A stretch of DNA of 64,000 nt from an uncultured Alphaproteobacteria bacterium (lineage in GTDB: Bacteria > Pseudomonadota > Alphaproteobacteria > RUG11792), in the NCBI GenBank assembly GCA_944390585.1, contig CALXQI010000015.1:186001-250000 (forward strand). The letters are read 5' to 3'. The notes below the pieces were generated by a model. That model worked only from the letters and a program-made list of their open reading frames with translations, did no database searches and was not told the origin of the DNA. A program made the position numbers and the translations under genes. This document shows, one piece after another, positions 17,897-27,180 of the stretch; the stretch's first letter is position 1; every line of letters starts with the position of its first letter.

Positions 17897-19333
17897 TCAT
17901 ATCTTTAACAAAAAATCGTTAATAAGGCGTACTCCAAATCCTGTTGCCCCTTTTTGTGAGAGTGCTCGTTTTTTGTTTTCATAAGCGACTCCTGCGATAT
18001 CGATATGTGCCCATTTTGTCTGCTCTTTAACAAAGCGCTTTAAAAACATAGCAGCTGTAGAGCTGCCAGCGCCTGATCCGTCTCCAGTATTTTTAATGTC
18101 TGCGACTTGTGATTTAATGCATGTATCATAATCATCGTGCATAGGCATAGGCCACAGTTTTTCGCCTGTAGCTTTTCCAGAATTAACTAATTTATCTAAT
18201 AATTCGTTTGAATTTGAAAATAATCCAGCAAATTCTGTGCCTAATGCAACACATATTGCACCTGTTAGTGTTGCAAAATCAATCATTGTTGAGACATTAT
18301 ACTTTTCTTGCACATACCAGAGCACATCAGCTAAAACCATTCTTCCTTCTGCATCTGTATTGTCTACTTCAATAGTAGTGCCGGACATTGCCTTAACAAT
18401 GTCACCTGGCCGTTGTGCAGTGCCAGATGGCATATTTTCTACAACCCCAATTGCGCCTATTACATTGACTTGTAGGTTTCTTGCAGCAATTGACTGCATA
18501 CATCCTATAACCGTTGCTGCGCCAGCCATATCTGTCTTCATTTCACCCATTCCTTTTGATGGTTTAATAGAAATACCTCCAGAGTCAAATGTTAATCCTT
18601 TGCCAATAAGGGCAACATTTTCTGCATTTTTATCAGTGATATACTCCATGACAACAGTATATGAAGGAGCATTACTGCCCTGCCCTACTGCCAATAACGC
18701 GTTCATTCCAAGCTTTTGCATATCATTTTTGTCAAGCACATGTACTTTAATGCCAAACTGTTTAAGATCCTGCGCGCTTTGCATCAACATTTCTGTTGTC
18801 ATAATATTTGCTGGTTCATCAACCAATCTACGTGCTGTAAGAACTCCATCATCAAGATTTTTTTTATCAGCAAAGAATTGTCTATCATCTTCTTCATATG
18901 TAGAACAACAATCAATTGATGTTATAGAACAAGATTCATTATTACTTTTATATTTGTTAAATGAATATGATTTTAAAAATATACCAGATGATAATAATGA
19001 AGAAGCGTTTTTATTATGTATAGAGAGGTCATTAAATAAAGCTACTGATGTTGCTTTTTCTGGGATTGCATCAAAAATGTATCCACCCAGTTTTTCTATT
19101 GATGCTGCATCCTTTGCTTTATCTGCACATATCAAAATAAAATGTACTAACTTATTGTCAATAATATAATCAAACTTGCTTATTTCTTTATATTTTAATT
19201 GTTTGTCCAATAAATTTACTGGTATATTTCCAATAAATTCTGTAATTTTCTTTTCAATAAATGATACTGTGCCTGCTATAGCAACAACATCATGCTCATG
19301 TATGTTAATATTTTCAGAAAACGTAAATTTCAT
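17897..19333 (-). CDS. pepA: Leucyl aminopeptidase (cytosol aminopeptidase, M17)
   Basis: A 478-residue two-metal aminopeptidase that removes N-terminal residues from peptides in the cytoplasm. The catalytic C-terminal domain carries KGLTFDSGGISIKP (metal-binding Lys and Asp), KTDMAGAATVIG, and the M17 signature NTDAEGRMVLAD with its metal Asp and Glu plus catalytic Arg. The N-terminal domain is divergent, as usual. Length is near the normal ~500. No DNA-binding evidence. It heads a minus-strand cluster with the nitrilase-like and small secreted genes 13 and 10 bases downstream, an unusual association that may simply reflect readthrough transcription. Confidence 0.95.
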   Translation of the reverse strand: MKFTFSENINIHEHDVVAIAGTVSFIEKKITEFIGNIPVNLLDKQLKYKEISKFDYIIDNKLVHFILICADKAKDAASIEKLGGYIFDAIPEKATSVALFNDLSIHNKNASSLLSSGIFLKSYSFNKYKSNNESCSITSIDCCSTYEEDDRQFFADKKNLDDGVLTARRLVDEPANIMTTEMLMQSAQDLKQFGIKVHVLDKNDMQKLGMNALLAVGQGSNAPSYTVVMEYITDKNAENVALIGKGLTFDSGGISIKPSKGMGEMKTDMAGAATVIGCMQSIAARNLQVNVIGAIGVVENMPSGTAQRPGDIVKAMSGTTIEVDNTDAEGRMVLADVLWYVQEKYNVSTMIDFATLTGAICVALGTEFAGLFSNSNELLDKLVNSGKATGEKLWPMPMHDDYDTCIKSQVADIKNTGDGSGAGSSTAAMFLKRFVKEQTKWAHIDIAGVAYENKKRALSQKGATGFGVRLINDFLLKI

Positions 19334-19451
19334 AATTCCACCACAATTAGTAACATAATAACTTTATCACAATATATTAACGTACAACTAGAGAAAATAT
19401 TGGCCATATGCTCTTGTGAATAACAATACAATAAGATAATAGTATATAATA

Positions 19452-20063
19452 TTAATGATGTGCAAAAATATCGTATTCGCTTCCAGCAGTAATGTCAAAA
19501 ATTACACGTGTGGGGAGATATTCAAAACATTTTTTAGCAGTTTGCATGCGGCCTTCTCGAGTTAATAATACATCAAGTTTTTCTTTTAGTGCATGTAGAT
19601 ATAATACATCATTTGCAGCATACAGTTTTTGTTCTTCAGTTAATGTTTCTGCTCCCCAATCAGTACATGTTTGTTCTTTAGATATTTCGATATTGAGCAG
19701 TGACTTACAAAGTGATAATAATCCATGCTTTTCTGTATAAGTCCTAACCAATTTTGAAGCAATTTTTGTGCAGTACAGATTATTTGTCATAATACTAAGA
19801 TGTTTATATAACATCATAATATCAAATCTTGCATAGTGAAAAATTTTTGTGATTTTACTATTCGTAAGTAATTTTTTTAAATTATTAGCTTTATCAAATT
19901 TATCGAATTGCACAATGTGACAAACACTATCACCAGCGCAAAGTTGCACTAAACACAACCTATCTCTGTGTGGACAAAGGCCCATTGTTTCTGTATCTAT
20001 AGCAATTATCTCATACTCCAAAAGATTATCTGGAATATCATTCTTATACATCAAAATATCCAT
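19452..20063 (-). CDS. RNase D-like 3'-5' exonuclease
   Basis: A 203-residue DEDD-family exonuclease. Motifs: IAIDTETMGL (Exo I, Asp and Glu), HYARFDIMML (Exo II) and YAANDVLYL (Exo III with Tyr and Asp). This is the short form, lacking the HRDC domains of enterobacterial RNase D, commonly annotated as ribonuclease D in alphaproteobacteria, where it trims 3' ends of tRNA and other RNAs. It starts at ATG 20063; an in-frame ATG four codons later is possible. It is separated from pepA by about 120 bases and has no clear operon partner. Confidence 0.88.
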   Translation of the reverse strand: MDILMYKNDIPDNLLEYEIIAIDTETMGLCPHRDRLCLVQLCAGDSVCHIVQFDKFDKANNLKKLLTNSKITKIFHYARFDIMMLYKHLSIMTNNLYCTKIASKLVRTYTEKHGLLSLCKSLLNIEISKEQTCTDWGAETLTEEQKLYAANDVLYLHALKEKLDVLLTREGRMQTAKKCFEYLPTRVIFDITAGSEYDIFAHH

Positions 20064-20128
20064 TTTCTATATAACAAAAGTTGATACGCTATTATACAAA
20101 AAACATACATATTTAGCAATCAAATCTA

Positions 20129-21247
20129 CTACGGGGGTGAATAAATAAAAGGATTTTGATTTCTATTTTTTCTCTTTGATTTTTTATTTCCTTTTGAACT
20201 TGTTTTAGTAGTATCTATGTATGCTCTAACAGCATTTTGTTGAATACAATTACTACCTGTAGGATGACACTGCAAATTCTGTTTACTCATATCAAACATA
20301 CTAAATAACATTCCACTGTTCCATTTATTTTGATATTGTTCCGGTGATGTACAAGTATTAGAAGGTCGATGGATCAATTCATTATCACAATATCGTATAA
20401 ATGGCGAAACTATAACATTTACATTGTAATTCTCACCAAATTTATTTTTCAAATCATTGCATCGTATCAAATAGTCAACAAAACATCTGTAACACATATC
20501 CATACCAGTAAAAATATTAAATACAATAGACATATTTTCTTTATTTTGATTTTCAACCACGTTTCTTATAATTTTAACCAAACACTCGCCATTACATATT
20601 TCATCAATAATTAACTGTTCACAGTGAAGCACGTATCTAAATTCTTTTTCTATTTCCCATTTACAAATTTTTTGATTTGATATTACTTCACCATTATTAC
20701 ATTCTTTACATTCCTTGATACGTGCACATGCTTGTTTACATTCCTCAATAATATTATTACTTATTCCTTTTAAATTTAATGTTTTGCCATATATATCTAA
20801 CTTACGTTCTGCATACTCTTGCAATTTTGTAATTGGCGATATCCCTAACTCAGTCCAAAACATATTTTGTAATTGTAACACAACCTTTTCTTGAGATTTA
20901 CTTTGTTGAATTCGTTGAAAACTGTATGCATAATATTTACTGTTATTCGTGACAATATATCCGGGTATGCAAGCAATCTCTTCGTATACATCGTCACTTA
21001 CCTTTCGTATAATTTGTACGCAATATCCAGACAGATTTTTTTTAAGATTTGCTTCTTGTCCAAAACTTGATTTATCACACTCTTCTTTATAAGACAGGAC
21101 TTTTCCCTTCATAAATTCATGGACTTTTTGTATACACTCCGGAAGCCAGGAAACAAATCTTTGTTGATAAACAAGCTGTAAATTTTGCGTAGCCATACAA
21201 TTATGTACACATATACACGCAATAATAGCAATTAACATTATATTCAT
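20129..21247 (-). CDS. Secreted Cys-rich protein, unknown
   Basis: A 372-residue protein with signal peptide MNIMLIAIIACICVHNCMA. ATG 21247 is preferred over an ATG 12 bases upstream because GGTGAT precedes it and the signal peptide begins there. The mature part is helical and rich in Cys pairs (CKQACARIKECKECNN, MCYRCFVDYLIRC), suggesting disulfides. The C-terminus is a basic Lys/Arg/Asn stretch (KGNKKSKRKNRNQN). It follows the 21263-21790 gene by 15 bases, so they are one transcription unit. No family is recognised. The DsbA-like gene at 30851 could serve such proteins. Confidence 0.72.
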   Translation of the reverse strand: MNIMLIAIIACICVHNCMATQNLQLVYQQRFVSWLPECIQKVHEFMKGKVLSYKEECDKSSFGQEANLKKNLSGYCVQIIRKVSDDVYEEIACIPGYIVTNNSKYYAYSFQRIQQSKSQEKVVLQLQNMFWTELGISPITKLQEYAERKLDIYGKTLNLKGISNNIIEECKQACARIKECKECNNGEVISNQKICKWEIEKEFRYVLHCEQLIIDEICNGECLVKIIRNVVENQNKENMSIVFNIFTGMDMCYRCFVDYLIRCNDLKNKFGENYNVNVIVSPFIRYCDNELIHRPSNTCTSPEQYQNKWNSGMLFSMFDMSKQNLQCHPTGSNCIQQNAVRAYIDTTKTSSKGNKKSKRKNRNQNPFIYSPP

Positions 21248-21262
21248 AGCAATCACCATTCA

Positions 21263-21790
21263 TTATTTTAAATATTGCACTATTTTACTAATAATGTATT
21301 TTTCCATACTTTCAAAGTCTGACGGAATCTCTCTCCCATCAATACCACTTTTATCCCACAACGCACAACCACTTTCATTGCATTCGCCGCGTCTCCAAGA
21401 AATTGCCCACAACATAAGCCTGCAATATCTTTCTGAGAATTCTATACAGCACAACGCCTTATTTATAACTCTTCTATATTCATCTAGCCCTAACACATAC
21501 TGTGCAATTGGTGAACCATTAACTGCTTCTTTCACAATTCCACAATACGTTTTTTCACTCATTCTATACCTGTGGTGTTTTTTTTGTTTTTCGTACACAC
21601 CTTTTTCTATTGAATTACCAGCAGATATATCACAATTTTTACTCGTTTTATCCCATATTGTCTTATAAAAGTCTTTTTTTTGCTGTAATAGTTCACTATG
21701 TGACATTACTTGAAAACACTCCTGTGACTCCGCTGCAAATGCAGAAGTACAAAATATACATAAGCATATACACTGTACAAATAATTTCAT
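21263..21790 (-). CDS. Small secreted protein, possible Sel1-like helix pair
   Basis: A 175-residue protein with signal peptide MKLFVQCICLCIFCTSAFA. A central segment, IVKEAVNGSPIAQYVLG, has the A..G...AQY.LG spacing of Sel1-like repeats, but only about one unit is visible, so this is suggestive only. The mature protein contains eight or so Cys. It is the first gene of a two-gene minus-strand unit with 20129-21247. It is separated from the portal gene by about 75 bases. Confidence 0.68.
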   Translation of the reverse strand: MKLFVQCICLCIFCTSAFAAESQECFQVMSHSELLQQKKDFYKTIWDKTSKNCDISAGNSIEKGVYEKQKKHHRYRMSEKTYCGIVKEAVNGSPIAQYVLGLDEYRRVINKALCCIEFSERYCRLMLWAISWRRGECNESGCALWDKSGIDGREIPSDFESMEKYIISKIVQYLK

Positions 21791-21867
21791 AAAAAATCAC
21801 AAATATCCATTGTACTGTTATTCTATTAATTACCATAAAATATGTCAATACAAAATAACATCCATAC

Positions 21868-23007
21868 TCATATATGCATTGTTGGATAACCAAGTGATGC
21901 TCTTTTTTCATCGTTTGTTAAGAATGATGCGTCATTTATGCGTTTCCACTCACTGTCACGGCGTTTGGCGAGGGCGTGTATTGATTGCTTATCGTATGTT
22001 AATGAGACATCTTTATACTTAGTAATTTTTTTAAACCAATTTGAAAATTCAGTTGTTATTTCACTAATAAGTGGCACAACTGTTTCTTCCCAGAAGTTGT
22101 ATCTTGCCTCTTTGTAGTTAGCAAAAGTTGCATTTGATGTAATGCCTATTAGTATTGGCGGAATACCAAATGCTAGCGCTATTTCTTTAGCTGCTTGTTC
22201 TTTACCAGTTCCAAAATCCAGATCCTTTTGTGACAATCCCATTTCTTTCCACTCAAAGTTACCTTCAAGTAACAAAATCTTTCCAGCATTTTGTCCACCT
22301 TCATGCATGTTACGCAGATCATTGCGCAGCCGCTTTTTTGTTTCTTCACTAATGCTGTTATGACAGATTAGTGCTCCAGATGGTCTTCCTATATTTTTTA
22401 AAAAGGATATATTTTGCTTTGTGATTGCATTGTGTTGTTTTATTGAGTTTAAAACAACAGAAACTGGGCTTTGTCCATACCAATCGTTAAGTGGATTGAA
22501 TAATTTAATGTGTAAAACATCAGAAACTCCATTTTCATCAGTATAAAATTGTGTTTTATGATTTTTTACAGAATATTCATAGCCAGCTGGTATGGAGTTT
22601 TTACCTGGTATAATACATACTCTATCAGGCCTTAATGTATGTAGCTCAGAGACATCACCGTTTTTATCTTTAATTGCCATGACATAGCAATTGCCAGATA
22701 ACAGAAGATGAGAGACTGCTGTTCCAAGAAAACTTGCTTTAGATTGCCATGGATTTGGGGCATCCATAAGATCTAGCAAATTATGATTTATGATAGGTTC
22801 ATGTTTATTTTTTAGCTTGTCAAACCTATATGCAATCCATTTTACGGAACCAATAGATTCTGCCATAATTCTGACACATCTATATACAACCACATTATTT
22901 TGATATCCATAGTCTGAAATATCAGCATAATCTGTGTAATCAGTGTGTATATCGTATTTATATTCCACTACTGACGAAATATCCTTGCTTCTAAAAAAGT
23001 CAAACAT
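21868..23007 (-). CDS. HK97-type phage/GTA portal protein
   Basis: A 379-residue portal protein, the dodecameric ring at the capsid vertex through which DNA is packaged. Recognisable features include YRCVRIMAESIGSVKW near residue 45-60, LLLSGNCYVMAIKDKNGDV, LRPDRVCIIPG, FNPLNDWYGQSPV, and the C-terminal LAFGIPPILIGI.....FANYKEARYNFWEETVVPL, all typical of HK97-family portals including RcGTA g3. ATG 23007 is used; a GTG lies four codons upstream. Length is close to GTA portals (~390). Capsid is 18 kb away and no terminase or protease is adjacent, so packaging genes are dispersed. Confidence 0.9.
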   Translation of the reverse strand: MFDFFRSKDISSVVEYKYDIHTDYTDYADISDYGYQNNVVVYRCVRIMAESIGSVKWIAYRFDKLKNKHEPIINHNLLDLMDAPNPWQSKASFLGTAVSHLLLSGNCYVMAIKDKNGDVSELHTLRPDRVCIIPGKNSIPAGYEYSVKNHKTQFYTDENGVSDVLHIKLFNPLNDWYGQSPVSVVLNSIKQHNAITKQNISFLKNIGRPSGALICHNSISEETKKRLRNDLRNMHEGGQNAGKILLLEGNFEWKEMGLSQKDLDFGTGKEQAAKEIALAFGIPPILIGITSNATFANYKEARYNFWEETVVPLISEITTEFSNWFKKITKYKDVSLTYDKQSIHALAKRRDSEWKRINDASFLTNDEKRASLGYPTMHI

Positions 23008-23019
23008 TGTTCTAAACAC

Positions 23020-23511
23020 TAACTGTGAACATACTTTTAGTTTTTACAGAAAAAATTTTTCTGTCAAAAATGTCCCGCTTTTTTGCAAATGCCAGTATTT
23101 TCAATGGGTTTGAGGCTAAAATAACTGATGGGGCATGGCTCAACTTGAGGAATATCAACACTTTTTGCTTTTTTTAAAAAAAAATGTCCCGCTTTGATTG
23201 TTTTGTGTGGATTATGTAGATGGTATCAAGTCTTGGTGCATGATAAAGTTTTGGAGAGCACTGCAATTGGCTTTGTGTATACTGTGCGTGAGCAGGCAAG
23301 CTACCTGTACATTTTGTAAAAATGTCCCACTTTTTTGCTTTGGAAGAAAAATAATTTTATTATTTTGATAAATACATAAAAAAATCGCTTTATAATTATT
23401 GCAATACTGTATTATCCTTATAGTATGTGATTATAAAATATTGATATTGTTGCTACGTTTGCACCAAAATCTTTTATGATAAGATTAAGCGTATATAAAA
23501 AAGTTTAGATA
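23020..23511. other. Intergenic region with TGTCCCGCTT motifs
   Basis: About 490 bases without a convincing gene between divergent portal and accC. It contains TGTCCCGCTT at 23071 and 23185 and TGTCCCACTT at 23323. Two overlapping frames stay open for roughly 50 codons in 23190-23350 but have no good start or ribosome site. The stretch is less AT-rich than typical spacers here, so it may hold a gene remnant or a regulatory RNA. I cannot tell which. Confidence 0.5.
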
Positions 23512-24852
23512 ATGTTTAAAAAAGTTTTAATAGCAAATAGAGGCGATATTGCAATAAGAATTCTACGTGCATGCAAAGAGATGGGGATTAGCACAGTTGC
23601 TGTTCATTCTCAGGCTGATGCTAAACAAATGAATGTCCTACTTGCTGATGAGAGCGTTTGCATAGGGCCTGCAAAATCGGCAGATAGCTACTTAAATATA
23701 GGGGCTATACTCAGTGCGGCAGAGATTACTGGAGCTGATGCATTACATCCTGGTGTTGGGTTTTTATCAGAAAATGAACGCTTTGCCAGAATGGTAGAAA
23801 CGCATGGAATGAAGTTTATTGGGCCAAAACCTGAGCATATTGCTGCTATGGGGGATAAGATTGTTGCAAAACAAACTATGATAAAGCTAGGTGTTCCTGT
23901 TGTCAATGGTTCTGATGGATCTGTAAGCAGCATCGATGAGGCAAAGGAGATTGCAGACAAAATTGGTTATCCTGTTTTATTTAAAGCAGCAAGTGGTGGT
24001 GGTGGTAAGGGGATGAAAGTTGCTAATAATGAAAAAGAAATAGAGGATGCTTTTAATATGGCAAAATCAGAAGGTAGAAGTAATTTTGGTGATGACACTG
24101 TTTATATGGAGCGCTATCTTACTCATCCAAGACATATTGAGTTACAGATTATTGCTGATAATTATGGAAATGTTGTATGCCTTGGAGAAAGAGATTGTTC
24201 TATACAGCGTAATCACCAAAAATTGCTTGAGGAATCACCAGCAGTCATACTGTCTGAGAAGGATAGAACAAAAATTTACAGTACTGTTTGTAAAGCAATA
24301 AAGCAGCTTGGGTATGTTGGAGTTGGCACTTTAGAGTTTTTGTATGAAGATGGCATATTTTCTTTTATGGAAATGAATACAAGATTGCAAGTAGAACATC
24401 CTGTAAGTGAAATGGTAACAGGTATTGATATTGTAAAAGAGCAAATAAAAATTGCTGCCGGGGAAAAATTATCATTTACGCAAAAAGATATTAAGATACA
24501 TGGCCACGCGATTGAAATGCGCATTAATGCTGAGGATCCTTCTACTTTTGTACCATCTCCTGGACAAGTTACAGAGCTGTACTTTCCTGGTGGGAATGGC
24601 ATTAGGATTGATTCACATATATTTAGGAACTGTGTAGTTTCTCCGTACTATGATAGCCTTATCGCCAAGATTATTGTACATGCAGATACAAGAGAAAGTT
24701 GCATTATGAAGGCCCGCCGCGCTATGAGCGAGCTTGTTATTGATGGCATAAAAACGACTGCAAACCTGCACGCCTCTTTGTTAAAGAATAATGATATAGT
24801 AGCAAATAATTATGATATACATTGGTTATCTGAGAATCTAGGCAAGATATAA
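23512..24852 (+). CDS. accC: Biotin carboxylase subunit of acetyl-CoA carboxylase
   Basis: A 446-residue ATP-grasp enzyme that carboxylates the biotin on BCCP, the first step of fatty acid synthesis. Motifs: KVLIANRGDIAIRILRA at the N-terminus, HPGVGFLSEN, the Gly-rich ATP loop AASGGGGKGM, GERDCSIQRNHQKL, and MNTRLQVEHPVSEMVTGID carrying the catalytic Glu and Arg. Length matches E. coli AccC (449). The usual partner accB is not upstream; the preceding 490 bases are non-coding. The close family alternative is a propionyl-CoA carboxylase alpha subunit, but that would be longer with a biotinyl domain. Decayed copies of its 3' third follow directly. Confidence 0.93.
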   Translation: MFKKVLIANRGDIAIRILRACKEMGISTVAVHSQADAKQMNVLLADESVCIGPAKSADSYLNIGAILSAAEITGADALHPGVGFLSENERFARMVETHGMKFIGPKPEHIAAMGDKIVAKQTMIKLGVPVVNGSDGSVSSIDEAKEIADKIGYPVLFKAASGGGGKGMKVANNEKEIEDAFNMAKSEGRSNFGDDTVYMERYLTHPRHIELQIIADNYGNVVCLGERDCSIQRNHQKLLEESPAVILSEKDRTKIYSTVCKAIKQLGYVGVGTLEFLYEDGIFSFMEMNTRLQVEHPVSEMVTGIDIVKEQIKIAAGEKLSFTQKDIKIHGHAIEMRINAEDPSTFVPSPGQVTELYFPGGNGIRIDSHIFRNCVVSPYYDSLIAKIIVHADTRESCIMKARRAMSELVIDGIKTTANLHASLLKNNDIVANNYDIHWLSENLGKI

Positions 24853-24860
24853 TGCATTTT

Positions 24861-24894
24861 AATGCTTGTTATTATAATAATATTATAAAGCATT
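24861..24894 (+). terminator. Hairpin downstream of accC
   Basis: AATGCTT (24861-24867) pairs with AAGCATT (24888-24894), and the enclosed A/T stretch TATAATAATATTATA is itself palindromic. It lies nine bases past the accC stop. There is no clear U-run after it, so it may be an RNA 3'-end stabiliser rather than an intrinsic terminator. A degenerate copy lies in the repeat at 24969-25123. Confidence 0.45.
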
Positions 24895-24968
24895 TAAAGA
24901 GGTGGATAACATCATTTTATTTGAATAATGTCGTACAATGAAACACTTGTTATTGATGATGCAAAAAT

Positions 24969-25123
24969 AACAAGTCCACACATCTCTTTATTAAAGAACA
25001 ATGATATAGTGACAAGATATACACTGGTTATCTAAAAATATAGTATTATATATATCTTTGCTAAAAGCAATACTTGTTATTATAATAATTTTGTAGAGAG
25101 TTTAAAGGAAATATAACATCATT
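24969..25123 (+). pseudogene. Degenerate copy of accC 3' end plus downstream spacer
   Basis: This stretch matches 24769-24928 (the last ~28 codons of accC, its stop and the following hairpin region) with many substitutions and small deletions. Shared runs include TCTTTATTAAAGAACAATGA (here) against the accC version, and TTGTTATTATAATAAT. It has no intact frame. It is the middle of three accC-derived segments in tandem and ends ACATCATTTT, exactly where the third copy begins, so it marks the junction of a tandem duplication. Confidence 0.75.
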
Positions 25124-25430
25124 TTTTGCACCATCTCCTGGACAAGTTACAGAACTGTACTTCCCTGGCTGGAATGGCGTTAGGATTGATTCACATATAT
25201 TCAGGAACTGTATAATTTCTCCGTACTATGATAGCCTTATCGCCAAGATTATTGTACATGCAGACACAAGAGAAAGCTGCATTATGAAGGCGCGCCGCGC
25301 TATGAGCGAGCTTGTTATTGATGGCATAAAAACAACGGCAAGCCTGCATGCTTCTTTGTTAAAGAATAGTGATATAGTGGCAAATAATTACAATATATAT
25401 TTCTTGTCAGAGAATTTGTGGAAAATATAA
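25124..25430 (+). pseudogene. Duplicated 3' third of accC, frame still open
   Basis: Positions 25124-25430 align base for base with accC 24546-24852 at a fixed offset of 578 and no indels, at roughly 88% identity. It encodes about 101 residues of the AccC C-terminal region (IDSHIFRNC, YYDSLIAKIIVHAD, MKARRAMSELVIDGIKTTA) and ends in TAA. The frame is unbroken but there is no start codon or ribosome site in place. Lack of frameshifts suggests either recent origin or ongoing conversion with accC. Confidence 0.85.
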
Positions 25431-25492
25431 CAATATTAACTCTTAACTGTATAGGGTTTAAGATTTTTGTTCTATATTAATATTTAAGGTAA

Positions 25493-27034
25493 TTACTGAT
25501 TTTGCATATTTTCGTTACATTGTGCATTTTCACTGTTTTCATTATCCTGTTGGGATTTTTGTGCCATAGACAACAGCACATTTGTAATATCCTCACTTAC
25601 AACATTTGAGTTGCGGCGTCTTTTTTGCTCTATAGCAATATTATTTCGTAAAGACATAATATCAGTTTCGTCAAGTTTATCAAGTAAGCTGTTGCGACGT
25701 TCTCTGTTTCTTGGACTAAATGGTGAATTCATCTTTGGCATACTATTACGTTTATTGCAATTTTCTTTAAGAGCATACGATGTTCTTGCAGAGATTGTAT
25801 TACGCCGTGGTGAACGACATGAATTTCTTACTCTCATTAGACTTATAATTGTATTTGAGTCAATTGGTATAATGCGTAACACATTACCAGTGCAAAGGTT
25901 ATTCCATGCGTATATGATTTCATATATAGATGATGTGTAAAATGAATTGATATACTGCAATACATTATTATTTATATTTCCAAGTTTTGATTTAAAGTCA
26001 TCGAATGATATATAATTATTAATAATATGTAAATCTTTATGCAATTCCTTATTTAGATTGAATACATCATATAAGATGTCAATAATATTTTGATAAAATG
26101 TTTCTTGATTTAATTGTATTTGGCAATATATGAGAAATGAAACTGTAATAACTTCTTTTATCATATTTATTGTATTTTCATCAGATTCTCTAAGGACATT
26201 GACTGCATCAGTTATCATTTTATTTATAAATGTATTTTCTATTTCTTTCCTATCAGTTGTCATATCAAGATTATCAGCAATTTCTATGCATTTTATATTA
26301 TATTTTTCATTATCAACACGTGCTACATCTAAAGTAGCATTTTGCTGCTTATTTAAACTTAGTAATATCTTATTTTTCAAGAATGTTGTTAATTGTAAAC
26401 ATAAATCACGCATCTTATTATAATACTCATATCTATTACTATATTCACTATACATAATGTCATTATCACGTTTTTCTTCTTGGAGGGCAATAATTTGCTC
26501 TTTTAATTTTTCATTTTGTTGATTGTATTTGTGATAACTGTCTCTAGCTGATTGAATAGTTTTTTCTTTTTTTTGCACAATATCATTTATTGATTTTTGT
26601 ATTGATTCGGTTGACACTTTGCTATATGATAATTGGGTGAGAGAATTCTCAAATTCTTTAAGTTTTTTTTGTTTTTCAACAACTTCATTATCACTATTCT
26701 TAATTATTGTTTCTGTATATTCACATATACATGATAATTCACTTTCACAATTTTTTTGCTTATTTATAGCCAATTTTATTTGTTTCCCTAAATCATCGCC
26801 ATTTCTTTGGGCATTTTCCATATTTTGTTTTACATCGTGTATAGTCTTTGGCATTTTTTGTAGAAACTGTTTTAGTTTATAAAAATTACTAACATCAATT
26901 TGTATACTATCTTCTTTTGCACAAGTATCATTATTATGAACAATTTGCAATCTTGGAATCGCAATAGGTATTTGTGCCGCATTAACGTTTAGCGCTAATA
27001 AAATTGACATTGAGTATAGTGATGTTTTCATCAT
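25493..27034 (-). CDS. Secreted coiled-coil protein with basic RRNS/T-rich tail
   Basis: A 513-residue protein with signal peptide MMKTSLYSMSILLALNVNAA. ATG 27034 is used (another ATG is adjacent at 27031). Residues ~45-190 form a long Glu/Lys/Gln coiled coil. A hydrophobic helical middle follows, then a basic tail (~400-480) with three RRN(S/T) sites: RRNT at ~410, RRNS at ~446 and RRNS at ~473. The end is Asn/Gln-rich. No family is recognised. The architecture (export signal, coiled coil, eukaryote-like basophilic phosphorylation sites) suits a host-directed protein, but that is inference. It lies alone between the accC remnants and the divergent acyl-CoA synthetase. Confidence 0.75.
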   Translation of the reverse strand: MMKTSLYSMSILLALNVNAAQIPIAIPRLQIVHNNDTCAKEDSIQIDVSNFYKLKQFLQKMPKTIHDVKQNMENAQRNGDDLGKQIKLAINKQKNCESELSCICEYTETIIKNSDNEVVEKQKKLKEFENSLTQLSYSKVSTESIQKSINDIVQKKEKTIQSARDSYHKYNQQNEKLKEQIIALQEEKRDNDIMYSEYSNRYEYYNKMRDLCLQLTTFLKNKILLSLNKQQNATLDVARVDNEKYNIKCIEIADNLDMTTDRKEIENTFINKMITDAVNVLRESDENTINMIKEVITVSFLIYCQIQLNQETFYQNIIDILYDVFNLNKELHKDLHIINNYISFDDFKSKLGNINNNVLQYINSFYTSSIYEIIYAWNNLCTGNVLRIIPIDSNTIISLMRVRNSCRSPRRNTISARTSYALKENCNKRNSMPKMNSPFSPRNRERRNSLLDKLDETDIMSLRNNIAIEQKRRRNSNVVSEDITNVLLSMAQKSQQDNENSENAQCNENMQNQ

Positions 27035-27180
27035 GTATACCAAAACAAATACTCCTATTTATATTACTAAAATATTTTATTATTCATGTCAATATTAAAT
27101 TTTTTATAAAATGCAAGATATGATTTTGCACTTTTTATAAAATATGCTAAATTTTTGAATTATTATTTAGCGCTCTTGAT

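Noticed and set aside
18237-19169. 310-codon plus-strand frame opposite pepA
   Set aside because: pepA has diagnostic motifs over the same stretch; the antisense product resembles nothing.
23190-23350. Two short overlapping open frames upstream of accC
   Set aside because: They lack a credible start codon and ribosome site and overlap each other; kept only as an intergenic note.
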